Assembly: GCA_950097015.1 (NCBI GenBank)
Contig: CATNEN010000039.1
Coordinates: forward strand, 14,354,501-14,418,500
Source of the DNA: Macrostomum hystrix
Taxonomy: Eukaryota; Platyhelminthes; Macrostomidae
Direction of reading: 5' to 3'
DNA length: 64,000 nt
Shown here piece by piece: positions 1 to 12,499 of the stretch. How positions within the stretch are numbered: the stretch's first letter is position 1; the number at the start of each line of letters is the position of its first letter. Below the pieces are notes generated by a model. The model was not told the origin of the DNA. It worked only from the letters and a program-made list of their open reading frames with translations, and searched no databases. Both the position numbers and the translations under genes were made by a program.

Positions 1-946
1 GGGAGATTAGGCGATGGGAGATGAGGCGATGGGAGATCAGGCAATGGGAGATCAGGCGATGGGAGATGAGGCGATGGGAAATCAGGCGATGGCGATGGGA
101 GATGTGGCGATGGGAGATGAGGCGATGGGAGATCAGGCGATGGGAGATCAGGCGATGGGAGATGAGGCGATGGGAGATGAGGCGATGGGAGATGAGGCGA
201 TGGGATATCAGGCGATGGGAGATTAGGCGATGGGAGATTAGGCGATGGGAGATGAGGCGATGGGAGATGAGGCGATGGGAGATGTGGCGATGGGAGATCA
301 GGCGATAGGAGATCAGGCGATGGGAGATGAGGCGATTTGAGATGAGACGGTGGGAGATCAGGCGGGGGAAGATCAGGCGATTGGAGTTAAGGCGATGGGA
401 GATGGGGCGATGGGAGATGAGGCGATGGGAGATTAGGCGATGGGAGATTAGGCGATGGGAGATGAGGCGATGGGAGATGAGGCGATGGGAGACGAGGCGA
501 TGGGAGATGAGGCGATGGGAAATCAGGCGATGGCGATGGGAGATCAGGCGGGGGAAGATCAGGCGATAGGAGATCAGGCGATGGGAGATGTGGCGACGGG
601 AGATGAGGTGATGGGTGATCAGGTGAAGGGAGATGAGGCGATGGGAGATGAGGCGATGGGAGATGAGGCAATAGGAGATGAGGCGATGGGAGATCAGGCG
701 ATAGGAGATGAGGCGATGGGAGATCAGGCGATGGGAGATGTGGCGACGGGAGATGAGGCAATGGGAGATTAGGCGATGGGAGATCAGGCAATGGGAGATC
801 TGGCGATGGGAGATCAGGCGATAGGAGATGAGGCGATGGGAGATGAGGCGATGGGAGATGAGGCGATGGGAGATGAGACGGTGGGAGATCAGGCGGGGGA
901 AGATCAGGCGATTGGAGATCAGGCGATGGGAGTTCTCTCCCCTCAA

Positions 947-962
947 CCTCCTCCGGAGGAGG
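947..962. repeat. Perfect palindrome in satellite tail
   Basis: cctcctccggaggagg is a perfect 16-bp inverted repeat. The same palindrome ends the other three blocks at 1947-1962, 4479-4494 and 6677-6692. In every case it is followed by agtttagctcgt, after which the sequences diverge, so this looks like the true end of a repeated unit. A terminal hairpin is a feature of rolling-circle (Helitron-type) elements, but no other Helitron feature was recognised. Confidence 0.85.
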
Positions 963-1975
963 AGTTTAGCTCGTGTACTTACTAAACTGGCTGCCCTTTG
1001 CGCTAAAGGCAATGAAATTTCAACTGTGAATTATTATTTTGCTTTTTAACATTTGAAAAGAACTGAGGCGATTTGAGATCAGGCAATGGGAGATCAGGCA
1101 ATGGGAGATCAGGCGATGGGAGATCAGGCGATCGGAGATGAGGCGATGGGAGATCAGGCGACGGGAGATGAGCCGATGGGAGATCAGGCGATGGGAGATG
1201 AGGCGATGGGAGATCAGGCGATGGGAGATCAGGCGATGGGAGATGTGGCGACGGGAGATGAGGCAATGAGAAATGAGGCGATGGGAGATCAGGCGATAGG
1301 AGATGTGGCGACGGGAGATCAGGCGATGGGAGATCAGGCGATGGGAGATCAGGCGACGGGAGATGAGCCGATGGGAGATCAGGCGATGGGAGATCAGGCG
1401 ATGGGAGATCAGGCGATGGGAGATGAGCCGATGGGAGATCAGGCGATGGGAGATCAGGCGATGGGAGATCAGGCGATGGGAGATGAGGCGATGGGAGATG
1501 AGGCAATGAGAAATGAGGCGATGGGAGATGAGGCGATAGGAGATGTGGCGACGGGAGATGAGGCGATGGGAGATCAGGCGATGGGAGATGAGGCGATGGG
1601 AGATGAGGCGATGGGAGATGAGGCGATGGGAGATCAGGCGATAGGAGATGAGGCGATGGGAGATGAGACGATGGGAGATGATGCGATGGGAGATTAGGCG
1701 ATGGGAGATGAGGCGATGGGAGATGAGGCGATGGGAGATGAGGCGATGGGAGATTAGGCGATGGGAGATCAGGCGATAGGAGATGACGCGATGGGAGATC
1801 AGGCGATGGGAGATCAGGCGATGGGAGATCAGGCGATGGGAGATCAGGCGATGGGAGATCAGGCGATAGGAGATCAGGCGATGGGAGATCAGGCGATAGG
1901 AGATGACGCGATGGGAGATCAGGCGATGGGAGTTCTCTCCCCTCAACCTCCTCCGGAGGAGGAGTTTAGCTCGTC

Positions 1976-2505
1976 TAAATATACTAATTTTCACGTGTTG
2001 TTTGTCTGTGTGTGTGTGTGTCTGTCAGTTCGACATCTCCTCCTAGAATACTGGCAACTCAGCGTTGAAACTTATATGGGAAAATGGGAAATTTTCCGAG
2101 GAAGGCTATAGGCTATTTTAATTCTGAAATTTCAAATTCTATGATCCTCAAAAAAGCAGAAAGGCTATTAAGTAGTATATAGTAGGCAAATGTCCTTCCC
2201 GCTGTGATGAAATTGGCCTCGATTAAATGAGTTGCGTCAACATTTTGTGCCTATCTGTTTAGTGTATTTTCTCTCCAGTGGAGGGTTGGCAGTCGGTTTG
2301 AAAATGGGGCGGAGAGTTGGCCGTACGCACATTCTAACTGTCCCTGTGTATTGGCGGAGAGAGGGTGCCGCGAGTTATTTCTATTGAGGGGTCTGATTTG
2401 TTCAATATTGAAGTGCGTACAATGGGCAGGGCAGAGTTGGCTGGGTTAAAATTCAATTGATAAAATTTGCGGGCCTCTCAGTGTAGGCGGAGAAGAATGT
2501 ACTTA
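1976..2505. repeat. Spacer of satellite superunit, copy 1
   Basis: A roughly 530-bp non-satellite segment that starts with a GT/CTGT microsatellite and ends near ggagaagaatgtacttact. It is nearly identical to 4507-5038, with few substitutions and a longer GT tract in the second copy. No coding potential was recognised. Confidence 0.9.
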
Positions 2506-4506
2506 CTAAAAAACTGGCTGCCCTTTGCGCTAAAGGCAATGAAATTTCAACTGTGAATTATTATTTTGCTTTTTAACATTTGAAAAGAACTGAGGCGATT
2601 TGAGATCAGGCAATGGGAGATCAGGCAATGGGAGATCAGGCGATGGGAGATCAGGCGATCGGAGATGAGGCGATGGGAGATCAGGCGATGGGAGATCAGG
2701 CGATGGGAGATCAGGCAACGGGAGATGAGCCGATGGGAGATCAGGCGATGGGAGATCAGGCGATGGGAGATCAGGCGATGGGAGATGAGGCGATGGGAGA
2801 TCAGGCGATGGGAGATCAGGCGATGGGAGATGTGGCGACGGGAGATGAGGCAATGAGAAATGAGGCGATGGGAGATCAGGCGATAGGAGATGTGGCGACG
2901 GGAGATGAGGCGATGGGAGATCAGGCGATGGGAGATGAGGCGATGGGAGATGAGGCGATGGGAGATGAGGCGATGGGAGATTAGGCGATGGGAGATCAGG
3001 CGATGGGAGATCAGGCGATAGGAGATGTGGCGACGGGAGATGAGGCGATGGGAGATCAGGCGATGGGAGATGAGGCGATGGGAGATGAGGCGATGGGAGA
3101 TGAGGCGATGGGAGATTAGGCGATGGGAGATTAGGCGATGGGAGATCAGGCAATGGGAGATCAGGCAATGGGAGATCAGGCGATGGGAGATCAGGCGATC
3201 GGAGATGAGGCGATGGGAGATCAGGCGATGGGAGATCAGGCGATGGGAGATCAGGCAACGGGAGATGAGCCGATGGGAGATCAGGCGATGGGAGATCAGG
3301 CGATGGGAGATCAGGCGATGGGAGATCAGGCGATGGGAGATCAGGCGATGGGAGATCAGGCGATGGGAGATGTGGCGACGGGAGATGAGGCAATGAGAAA
3401 TGAGGCGATGGGAGATCAGGCGATAGGAGATGTGGCGACGGGAGATGAGGCGATGGGAGATCAGGCGATGGGAGATGAGGCGATGGGAGATGAGGCGATG
3501 GGAGATTAGGCGATGGGAGATCAGGCGATAGGAGATGAGGCGATGGGAGATGAGACGATGGGAGATGATGCGATGGGAGATTAGGCGATGGGAGATCAGG
3601 CGATGGGAGATGAGGCGATGGGAGATCAGGCGATGGGAGATCAGGCGATGGGAGATGTGGCGACGGGAGATGAGGCAATGAGAAATGAGGCGATGGGAGA
3701 TCAGGCGATAGGAGATGTGGCGACGGGAGATGAGGCGATGGGAGATCAGGCGATGGGAGATGAGGCGATGGGAGATGAGGCGATGGGAGATTAGGCGATG
3801 GGAGATCAGGCGATAGGAGATGAGGCGATGGGAGATGAGACGATGGGAGATGATGCGATGGGAGATTAGGCGATGGGAGATGAGGTGATGGGTGATCAGG
3901 TGATGGGAGATGAGGCGATGGGAGATCAGGCGACGGGAGATGAGGCGATGGGAGATCAGGCAATGGGAGATCAGGCGATGGGAGATGAGGCGATGGGAGA
4001 TGAGGCGATGGGAGATGAGGCGATGGGAGATGAGGCGATGGGAGATGAGGCGATGGGAGATGAGGCGATGGGAGATGAGGCGATGGGAGATGAGGCGATG
4101 GGAGATGAGGCGATGGGAGATCAGGCGATGGGAGATCAGGCGATAGGAGATGACGCGATGGGAGATCAGGCGATGGGAGATCAGGCGATGGGAGATGAGG
4201 CGATGGGAGATCAGGCGATGGGAGGTCAGGCGATAGGAGATGTGGCGACGGGAGATGAGGCGATGGGAGATCAGGCGATGGGAGATGAGGCGATGGGAGA
4301 TGAGGCGATGGGAGATGAGGCGATGGGAGATTAGGCGATGGGAGATCAGGCGATAGGAGATGACGCGATGGGAGATCAGGCGATGGGAGATCAGGCGATA
4401 GGAGATCAGGCGATGGGAGATCAGGCGATAGGAGATGACGCGATGGGAGATCAGGCGATGGGAGTTCTCTCCCCTCAACCTCCTCCGGAGGAGGAGTTTA
4501 GCTCGT

Positions 4507-5038
4507 AAATATACTAATTTTCACGTGTTGTTTGTCTGTCTGTCTGTGTGTGTGTCTGTGTGTGTGTCAGTTCGACATCTCCTCCTAGAATACTGGCAAC
4601 TCAGCGTTGAAACTTATATGGGAAAATGGGAAATTTTCCGAGGAAGGCTATAGGCTATTTTAATTCTGAAATTTCAAATTCTATGATCCTCAAAAAAGCA
4701 GAAAGGCTATTAAGTAGTATATAGTAGGCAAATGTCCTTCCCGCTGTGATGAAATTGGCCTCGGTTAAATGAGTTGCGTCAACATTTTGTGCCTATCTGT
4801 TTAGTGTATTTTCTCTCCAGTGGAGGGTTGGCAGTCGGTTTGAAAATGGGGCGGAGAGGTGGCCGTACGCACATTCTAACTGTCACTGTGTATTGGCGGA
4901 GAGAGGGTGCCGCGATTTATTTCTATTGAGGGGTCTGATTTGTTCAATATTGAAGTGCGTACAATGGGCAGGGCAGAGTTGGCTGGGTTAAAATATAATT
5001 TTTTAATTTGCGGGCCTCTCAGTGTAGGCGGAGAAGAA
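4507..5038. repeat. Spacer of satellite superunit, copy 2
   Basis: Second copy of the spacer at 1976-2505. Its (TCTG)n/(GT)n start at about 4530-4568 is expanded relative to copy 1. The close similarity implies recent duplication of the array-plus-spacer unit. Confidence 0.9.
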
Positions 5039-6711
5039 TGTACTTACTAAAAAAACTGGCTGCCCTTTGCGCTAAAGGCAATGAAATTTCAGCTGTGAAT
5101 TGTGCTTTTGCTCTTATCATTTGAAAAGAACCGAGTCGATTTGAGATCAGGCGATCGGAGCCGCGATGGGAGATGAGGCGATGGAATCCAGGCAATGGGA
5201 GATCAGGCGATGGGAGATTAGGCGATGGGAGATGAGGCGATGGGAGATTAGGCGATGGGAGATCAGGCGATTGGAGATGAGGCGATGGGAGATCAGCCGA
5301 TGGGAGATCAGCCGATGGGAGATTAGGCGATGGGAGATCAGGCAATGGGAGATGTGGCGACGGGAGATTAGGCGATGGGAGATCAGGCGATGGGAGATGA
5401 GGCGATGGGAAATCAGGCGATGGCGATGGGAGATGTGGCGATGGGAGATGAGGCGATGGGAGATGAGGCGATGGGAGACGAGGCGATGGGAGATAAGCCG
5501 ATGGGAGATTAGGCGATGGGAGATTAGGCGATGGGAGATTAGGCGATGGGAGATGAGGCGATGGGAGATTAGGCGATGGGAGATGAGGCGATGGGAGATG
5601 AGGCGATGGGAGATGAGGCGATGGGAGATGAGGCGATGGGAGATGAGGCGATGGGAGATGAGGCGATGGGAGATGAGGCGATGGGAGATGAGGGGATGGG
5701 AGATCAGGCGATGGGAGATGAGGCGATGGAAGATGAGGCGATGGAAGATGAGGCGATGGGAGATGAGGGGATGGGAGATGAGGCGATGGGAGATGAGGCG
5801 ATGGGAGATGAGGCGATGCGAGATGAGGGGATGGGAGATCAGGCGATGGGAGATAAGGCGATGGAAGATGAGGCGATGGGAGATGAGGGGATGGGAGATG
5901 AGGCGATGGGAGATGAGGCGATGGGAGATGAGGCAATGGGAGATGAGGCGATGGGAGATGAGGGGATGGGAGATGAGGCGATGGGAGATGAGGCGATGGG
6001 AGATGAGGCGATGGGAGATGAGGCAATGGGAGATGAGGCGATGGGAGATGAGGCGATGGGAGATCAGGCGACGGGAGATGAGGCGATGGGAGATCAGGCG
6101 ATGGGAGATGAGGCGAGGGGAGATCAGGCAATGGGAGATTAGGCGATGGGAGATGAGGGGATGGGTGATCAGGCGATGGGAGATGAGGCGATGGAAGATG
6201 AGGCGATGGGAGATGACGGGATGGGAGATGAGGCGATGGGAGATGAGGCGATGGGAGATGAGGCGATGGGAGATGAGGCAATGGGAGATGAGGCGATGGG
6301 AGATGAGGGGATGGGAGATCAGGCGATGGGAGATCAGGCGATGGGAGATCAGGCGATGGTAGATGAGGCGATGAAAGATGAGGCGATGGGAGATCAGGCG
6401 ACGGGAGATGAGGGGATGGGAGATCAGGCGATGGGAGATGTGGCGACGGGAGATGAGGTGATGGGTGATCAGGTGAAGGGAGATGAGGCGATGGGAGATA
6501 AGGCGATGGGAGATGAGGCGATGGGAGATGAGGCAATAGGAGATGAGGCGATGGGACATCAGACGATAGGAGATGATGCGATGGGAGATGAGGCGATGGG
6601 AGATGAGACGGTGGGAGATCAGGCGGGGGAAGATCAGGCGATTGGAGATCAGGCGATGGGAGTTCTCTCCCCTCAACCTCCTCCGGAGGAGGAGTTTAGC
6701 TCGTTCTGACT

Positions 6712-7009
6712 AGATTTATCGATCGCTCTGTTTATTCTGCGGGCGAGTTTATTTAACTAGGGTTCCTGAGCCCGCTCGCGCTCCACTGTTCTTTTCGCGC
6801 TACCCTGCTCGTGAACCGACCTGTCTACCCCTCTCGTCCCGGCCACTGTTATTTGCACTAGTATTCGTCCTGTTAATTACTTCTCTACTAACATGTATTG
6901 CACCTATTGCATTGTTACCATTGAGCTCCTGCGCCTGACTAATTCATCCTGCTTGTCGTATGTCCCAGTGCGAATAAACGAAGATTAAGATAAAAGTGCT
7001 ACCGCTACA
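6712..7009 (+). mobile_element. LTR-like fragment (3' part)
   Basis: This stretch is alignable to about 17410-17733. Both share tatcgatcgct, a gcccgctcgcgcc block, a gagctcctgcgcc-like block, an AATAAA signal (6973-6978 here) and the end taaaagtgctaccgctaca. In both copies similarity continues a little past the end, towards gaac..tacaattg. A repeat ending in ACA with an internal polyadenylation signal suggests the 3' part of a long terminal repeat. The 5' part is replaced here by the satellite. No retroviral-type gene lies nearby, so the assignment to LTR elements is tentative. Confidence 0.45.
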
Positions 7010-8386
7010 CTGATTACGAGAACTCGAAACTACAATTGGGATTGATTACGCCTGACTCTGTCTGCCAGTTATTTCGTCACACAATGCCAGTTTAATAACG
7101 TCACAACGGGATGGTTTGCGTAAAAAATCGTCGATTAGCTGTTGTGTCTGGCTTTGTGCATCTACTTTTGAATCTGTTAGTGTTAGAAATATTAGAGAGT
7201 AGCAAAAGCTGAAGAAGTCTATTAAGTTAAACATTAAATAAGCAGCGAGCTTTTTAAGACCTCATTAATTTTCTAGCGAGACAAGTGAAATAAGCTGACA
7301 GAAAAAACGGTAAGCGTAATAAGAGAGATTTTGCAGAGTAGTCGCAGAATCAGCTTAGAGACTCTATAGAGATTCTCTGAGAAGAGGAGTAGAGGAATAA
7401 TAAGGAAAAGTGGCGACAAAGGCCGAAATTGAACTCAGGACAGTTTCTGTCTGTTCTGTGTCATCTCTATAATATAGTTTTTGCGCAATAGTTTCTGTCC
7501 TGTTTATTAATTGTATTTGTATTGCCCCATTAAGAAGAATGCTTTGTCCTCGGTTTTTGTTTTTTAAAGTTCGTGACCATGCTTGAGTTTTATGCAATAC
7601 GTCGATTTCTAATCGGACATTACACTGCCGACTTGCAAAAGAAAATGCATTTTATGTTATAGTTTTCAGTTTCTGTTCTGCACTTTAGTCATATTCTGTT
7701 TTCACAAAAGCATGGCTGTAAGCATGGTTCTTCAGAACTTGGGGTCTGTGAATTACTTGAAGTACATTTCCGGTGAGTAAAATCTTTAAAGCTAATAATT
7801 AAAATGACTGAGTCTCTTGTAGTTTTCTACTTTTTGTCTCCAGTGTCTATCTTATTCTGGGTAAAAAAAATTGCCCTATTCTGTCTCTTAACTGCCTTTA
7901 AAATGCTTGCTACTTTACAGTCTTTTCATGACCTCACTGTTCATTTCGCAATTATGCCCACTTCCCTGCAGGAGGGCTGCTGGCAAATGACTTCATTTTG
8001 TGTCACTAGACCTGCAGCGAAGACTCCTGACAACATACTCACAAGGAATCAAGGATACCGTACTGCAGGTGTGTACGTCTGCACTGACAAGCCGCAAGCT
8101 TTCTCAGCGGCTGCGCCCCAAATTAATGCGGCTGCGGAATCGAGCTCAGGGACCATTGGCTCGATTTAATAGGGGATCCCTGTACCGAATGCTTCTCTTA
8201 TGAATATTACAAATGAGAGGCAGCTTTCATATTCTGCTTTGGGTACTTTTTAATGTCTGTAATCTGACCTTACTTGTAATATGGCTTTGCAGGTTCTCTC
8301 AAGAATCTGTATCCCGATGTTTATCATAAATTGATTATAGAAACGACAGTTGAGCCAGATTTGCAGTCATTTCATTTCCATAGTCA
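7010..8386. other. Non-coding stretch, nothing recognised
   Basis: AT-rich DNA with short chance ORFs. The words gcggaatcgagctcaggg at about 8135-8153 (-) resemble the B-box region of the SINE-B family seen at 17915-17985. No gene was recognised. Confidence 0.5.
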
Positions 8387-8389
8387 GCA

Positions 8390-8581
8390 CTACACAATAA
8401 AGACATGCAGCTGGCTCAGTATTTCCGAGCCGCAGACTCGACACTGCGTCAAGCCGCTGGCGCACTCCCTGCAGAACTTGAGGTGAGTGCACGGTAGCAG
8501 CACTTGATCGCGAGGTCGTCGGCGGCAGATAAGGCACTGCGGACTGTCATCATCTTTCAGCGGCGGCTCTGTGCTTGTCAA
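8390..8581 (-). CDS. RING-finger exon (3' end of a gene, partial)
   Basis: The minus-strand frame encodes a complete C3HC4 RING finger within about 63 residues: CLIC, then LPCTHLKFC, REC, TQC and CRVC in the expected order and spacing, followed by a short tail and a TAG stop at 8390-8392. RING domains of this kind usually act as E3 ubiquitin ligases by recruiting an E2; the compact spacing resembles the C-terminal RINGs of IAP/MGRN-like proteins. There is no ATG at the 5' edge, and a possible acceptor (aagcacag) lies at about 8568-8575, so this is probably the last exon of a gene whose other exons were not found. It could also be an isolated fragment. Confidence 0.6.
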   Translation of the reverse strand: MTSTEPPLKDDDSPQCLICRRRPRDQVLLPCTHLKFCRECASGLTQCRVCGSEILSQLHVFIV

Positions 8582-8599
8582 GTTATGCTGCCTGCATTA

Positions 8600-10242
8600 G
8601 TAGAGTATGTATATTAGCAAGTTAAACGATAGTAGCTATTACTAATATACACAGGGCACTCCAGCAGCTTAATGCACAATTATATTTAGTCGTTAATCGG
8701 TTGTCTATATGTTGTTTCTTGTTTGCTGTTCTAAAAAACACAACTATAAGCAACCTGCACCTCGTGCTTCAGCATTTCTGGTTTGACAGATTATCACTTC
8801 ATTTAACATGGCGAGTTTAACAGCGACTAAGATTGATTTGATGGATGTTTCCAAATCTATTAACTTTTTTAGTCTTTGTCTGGCTCCTTGATCCTAACTG
8901 TAACTACTCGAACGTACGCGTTAGGATATATACGAGCTTAGGATTTTCGATAGAAGATTGCATTGATAAGCGGTTCGTGTGTTATACAGCGGTGTCTCGG
9001 CCTAAATAATCGATTAAAGAACAGAACGTTTTGTTGTAAACCTTCAGCTAGTATTTATCATTTTTGTCCAATTTGTGCCCTGAAGTTCATCATCATTTTT
9101 AGCTATAAGTACATTGTTAGCTGCTGGAGTACATGCAATTTTTGGCATCAAATTACTCTAAAAATGCAAATATGAGAAAAAAGAATGATATACATTCCGC
9201 GCCTATGCTGATCAGCTGTCGAAACCATGGGCCAACGCGCTGCACCAGGCAGGGTCCATTGCTCGAGCGATCAAAAATGCGAAGTTCCAGAAGGCCATTT
9301 GTATGAGCTCGTACCATTTAAAAGGTACATAACTTACCAAACATTTTATGCACATTATTAAATGCTGATTTCGTTAGATTGAACGCAACTATAAATTCAG
9401 TATTTTGAACAAAATTTTAAGAGACGACACCGCTTAGCTCATAGCTCAGTTCCCATAGCTATCCACTATTTTTATGCACATTATTAAATGCTGATTTCGT
9501 TAGATTTAACGCAACTATAAATTCAGTATTTTGAACAAAATTTTTAGAGACGACACCGCTTAGCTCATAGCTCAGTTCCCATAGCTATCCACTATTGTCC
9601 AATATTGTGGATAATCCAATTATCGATTTATTCTCAGTGCTTTTTTACTTTTAATAGCCAGAAATTACAATATTGTTATGACAGTACTTAAAATTTCTAC
9701 CCCTAGTACAGTTTCAATAAGGCCCAAGCAGCATTATGATACTTAAGCATGACAATCAAAACATTAATTAATTTAATTTTATAGTCAAGTAGCCCAGTCC
9801 TAGAAAACGGAATGGCAAGCATTAAGTAGTAAAGAAATTACAATTCTTACGAGTATGCACAGTGCGTTCTTGTACAAGTGCTAGTATTTCTTAACATATG
9901 CAAATATATATTAAAACTGGATTAAGATTCGAAAAAATACAAAGTGCTTACAAAAACTTAACGGTCTCTCAACGATCGCGAAAATGAGAACAGGATTTTA
10001 CAGTTAACTATCCATTTTTAGTCACATTATTGCACAAATAAAGCTAAACTGTCTAAAAAACTGTCGTTTTAATTGGCAGAAATCGCACAAGATTTAAATT
10101 TCGTATTTCTCACGCTTGTCTACATGGTTTAGCCTTTTGTATAATAGTAAAAATTAGAAAATTCTGAAATAATGTGGATTTTATGTGTCATTGTGTCATA
10201 TTATATGTTCATCAAAATATCCAAGATCATTCCGAAAAACAA
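8600..10242. other. AT-rich intergenic region
   Basis: No gene was recognised. It contains the 126-bp tandem duplication at 9345-9596 and otherwise low-complexity AT-rich DNA. Confidence 0.6.
9345..9596. repeat. Tandem duplication of 126 bp
   Basis: 9345-9470 and 9471-9596 are two head-to-tail copies, both starting tttatgcacattattaaatg and ending atccactatt. They differ at only a few bases (for example gattgaacg against gatttaacg). There is no obvious open frame. Confidence 0.97.
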
Positions 10243-12490
10243 TCATCCTTGATAGCAGCTTGTCAGTCGTCGGCGACTGCTGATCACAATCGCGACGTCC
10301 AGGACGCAGAGACAGCCGAATCCAATAAATGTGGACAAGCCGAGGACGCAGAAGGACAGCTTGTAGGATCCCGTGACGTCACGAATGCTGCCAGCCAGCG
10401 GTGGTCCGATCGCTACGCCGACGCCACGGCAAAGGACAAGCAGGCCGATTCCTGTGCGGCAGTTCTCCCGTCCGATCAAATCGGCCAGGACGCAGTAGAG
10501 CTGGCTCATGAAGAGGCCCGAGGTCAGACCGAACGCAGCCGAGACAAACATGAACGGGACCAGGCTGCTAATAAGAGCAAAGGCGGCGATGCTTGACGCT
10601 GTGAGCAGTATGCCCATGCTCCAGAAGCGTCTGCGCTGCTGCACCAGGCACTGCATGTCGAACAGCAGACCGAAGCCAAACCGGGATATTGTATCGAAGG
10701 CACCTAGGTGATGCATTTGATACTTTAAAAATAAAGAAGCACTGTAACACATGAGCGTACCGCACCACTTACCCGAAATTGAGATCAGCAGCACGGAGGT
10801 GGTTTCCGTCAGTCCCATCTGCTCCGCGTAGTGCGGAACAATCACGGCGACTGGCTTAAAGCCAGCTGATATGAAAAAAGTGGCGACTGTGAACACGCTG
10901 AACTGCCAGTTTGAAAACAGATGCAGTTCAAAGCTCTCCAAAAACTGCGCGATGAACTCACTGGAGACGCTGCGACGCTTGCCTCCCGAGTCTGCACTTT
11001 TGGACAACAAGGAATGTTTCTCATCAGTTTCCCCATCAGAGTCATCATCAGCCTTCGAGTCCGTTGGGCCCTCGAGTGCAAAATTACTGTCTTGCTTGTC
11101 GGTAATCGGTGCACTCTTCTTGAGCGTCTCGCTTTTGAGTCCAGCCTTCTCAGATACGCCACCACAGCAGCCAGCTTCAGCTCGCTCGCTTCCATGAAGC
11201 GCTGACGACTCGTCCTGATGTTCGGGTAGTGGATACAGCAGCGCCCCACATACGAGTAGGTTGAGTGACAGTGCGCTCAGAATGAGCATGCATCCGCGAA
11301 ATGAGTACACCTGGATGAGAAAATGTGTGAGAAGAGGCAGCACGAAACTGCCGATTCCGGTACCAGCAGTCGCCAGGCCGAGAGCTATGGCCTTGCGCTT
11401 GCAGAAGTAGTCGTTTATTGCCAACAGACCCGCTGTGTAGGCCAGTCCATTGCCGACTCCCGTCATTAAGCCGAGGGTGAGGTAGATGAGCAGCAGACTG
11501 TGAGAAAAGGAGCTCAGCAACAGTCCCAGGAATGAAATTATTCCTCCGGCCATTGTGACGGAGCGAGAGCCGAAGTACTTGCACAGAACGCTAGTCATAG
11601 GACCTAGAAGAAAGTATATTTCGTCTAAGTTTTTTTACGGAATCTAATGCTTGAAGCTGTCAAGTGCAAACAAAGCTGCCGAGGTCCGTCTTTCAAGTAT
11701 AGGGCAGAGTTCATTTCAAATTTATTTTATAAGTTAACTTTTTTTCACTCTCTGAAATGTGGTTTTACTAAGTTTTCCACTTGAATTAAAATGCCTATGA
11801 TCAAAAGCGTATCTGTTTCTCCAGTATAGACTTGACTGCAGTTTGTTCTATAACTTTCAACCCCATTTCAACCTCTAGAGCTCGTATTGTTGCGTTCGAT
11901 TTAAGTCTTTTGAAGTCGTCTTGGGTATAGTGCTGATTAAAGTTTTTCCAGATGGCTGCTAATACGTATAAAAAGAGATACAAGCGTCCTCAACTGTTTA
12001 AAAATCCAGTCTCTGTTCCCCAGTGCAACATTCGCAACGCATTGCAAAAACTTGAATCAAGCGAGAGGGACATAAAACCCATAACCAAGGCCCTCACATG
12101 GACTGGCAACAGATTCTTCAGTAGGCCTATTCTTCATTGATTCTATCACCGATTCCTTTAAACTAGTAGCGACTTTTGGCTATTTGCAAGGCCAACATTC
12201 GAACCATTTCTTCTGCAACCACCCAGTAATTAGCGTCTCAGCATAGGCTTTCTCTGTAGCGAAGTGATTGATCCTGGGCAGTTGTACTTACCAACTAGAC
12301 ACTTCGAGGAGAACAACAGAGCAGCAAATCCAGCAGTTGAAGCCGACGAGAGCTGCATTTCCTCCAGAATTTCTCGATAGAAAACTCCGCTGGCCCGGTC
12401 GAGTCCGCCAGTCAGAAAGTGCATTAAGTGCGCGGACAAAGCCACCATCCAGCCCCAGTCACCATCGAGAGCTTTGCCTTGCGTCTTCAT
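10243..12490 (-). CDS. Monocarboxylate transporter-like (SLC16 family, MFS)
   Basis: Three exons join in frame: 12490-12292, 11603-10773 and 10703-10243, giving 496 aa. Donors are gtaagt at both introns; acceptors are ttcttctag and cacctag. The introns are 688 and 69 bp. Residues 9-14 (DGDWGW) match the N-terminal MCT signature, and a YFCKRKAIALGLATAG stretch matches the second. Hydrophobic segments fit two six-helix bundles separated by a charged, Ser-rich cytoplasmic loop, as is usual in the family. Such proteins move lactate, pyruvate or other monocarboxylates, or aromatic amino acids and thyroid hormone, across the plasma membrane; the substrate cannot be told from sequence. The length is typical. 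The ATG at 12488-12490 is the only good start before the signature. Confidence 0.9.
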
Positions 12491-12499
12491 GATTTTTAA

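Larger units (their letters stand above)
1..6703. repeat. 15-bp satellite in four blocks with conserved boundaries
   Basis: The monomer is close to ggcgatgggagatSa (S is mostly c or g). Arrays run at about 1-929, 1068-1929, 2594-4460 and 5133-6659. Each array ends in the same tail with a 16-bp palindrome and the words tttagctcgt. Blocks 2 to 4 begin after the same roughly 100-bp unique lead, seen at about 977-1080, 2500-2610 and 5038-5150. Blocks 2/3 and 3/4 are separated by a shared spacer of about 530 bp, while blocks 1 and 2 are fused without it. Higher-order copies occur inside block 3: the pattern at 2608-2985 recurs at 3147-3510. Because 15 is a multiple of 3, several frames on both strands stay open for hundreds of codons; these are not genes. 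Confidence 0.95.

Noticed and set aside
1003-4478. Very long repetitive open frames on both strands of the 15-bp satellite (LISHR, SPHLP, MGDEA repeats)
   Set aside because: A 15-bp period keeps any stop-free frame open. Frames in several phases and on both strands are equally long, with no unique N- or C-terminus.
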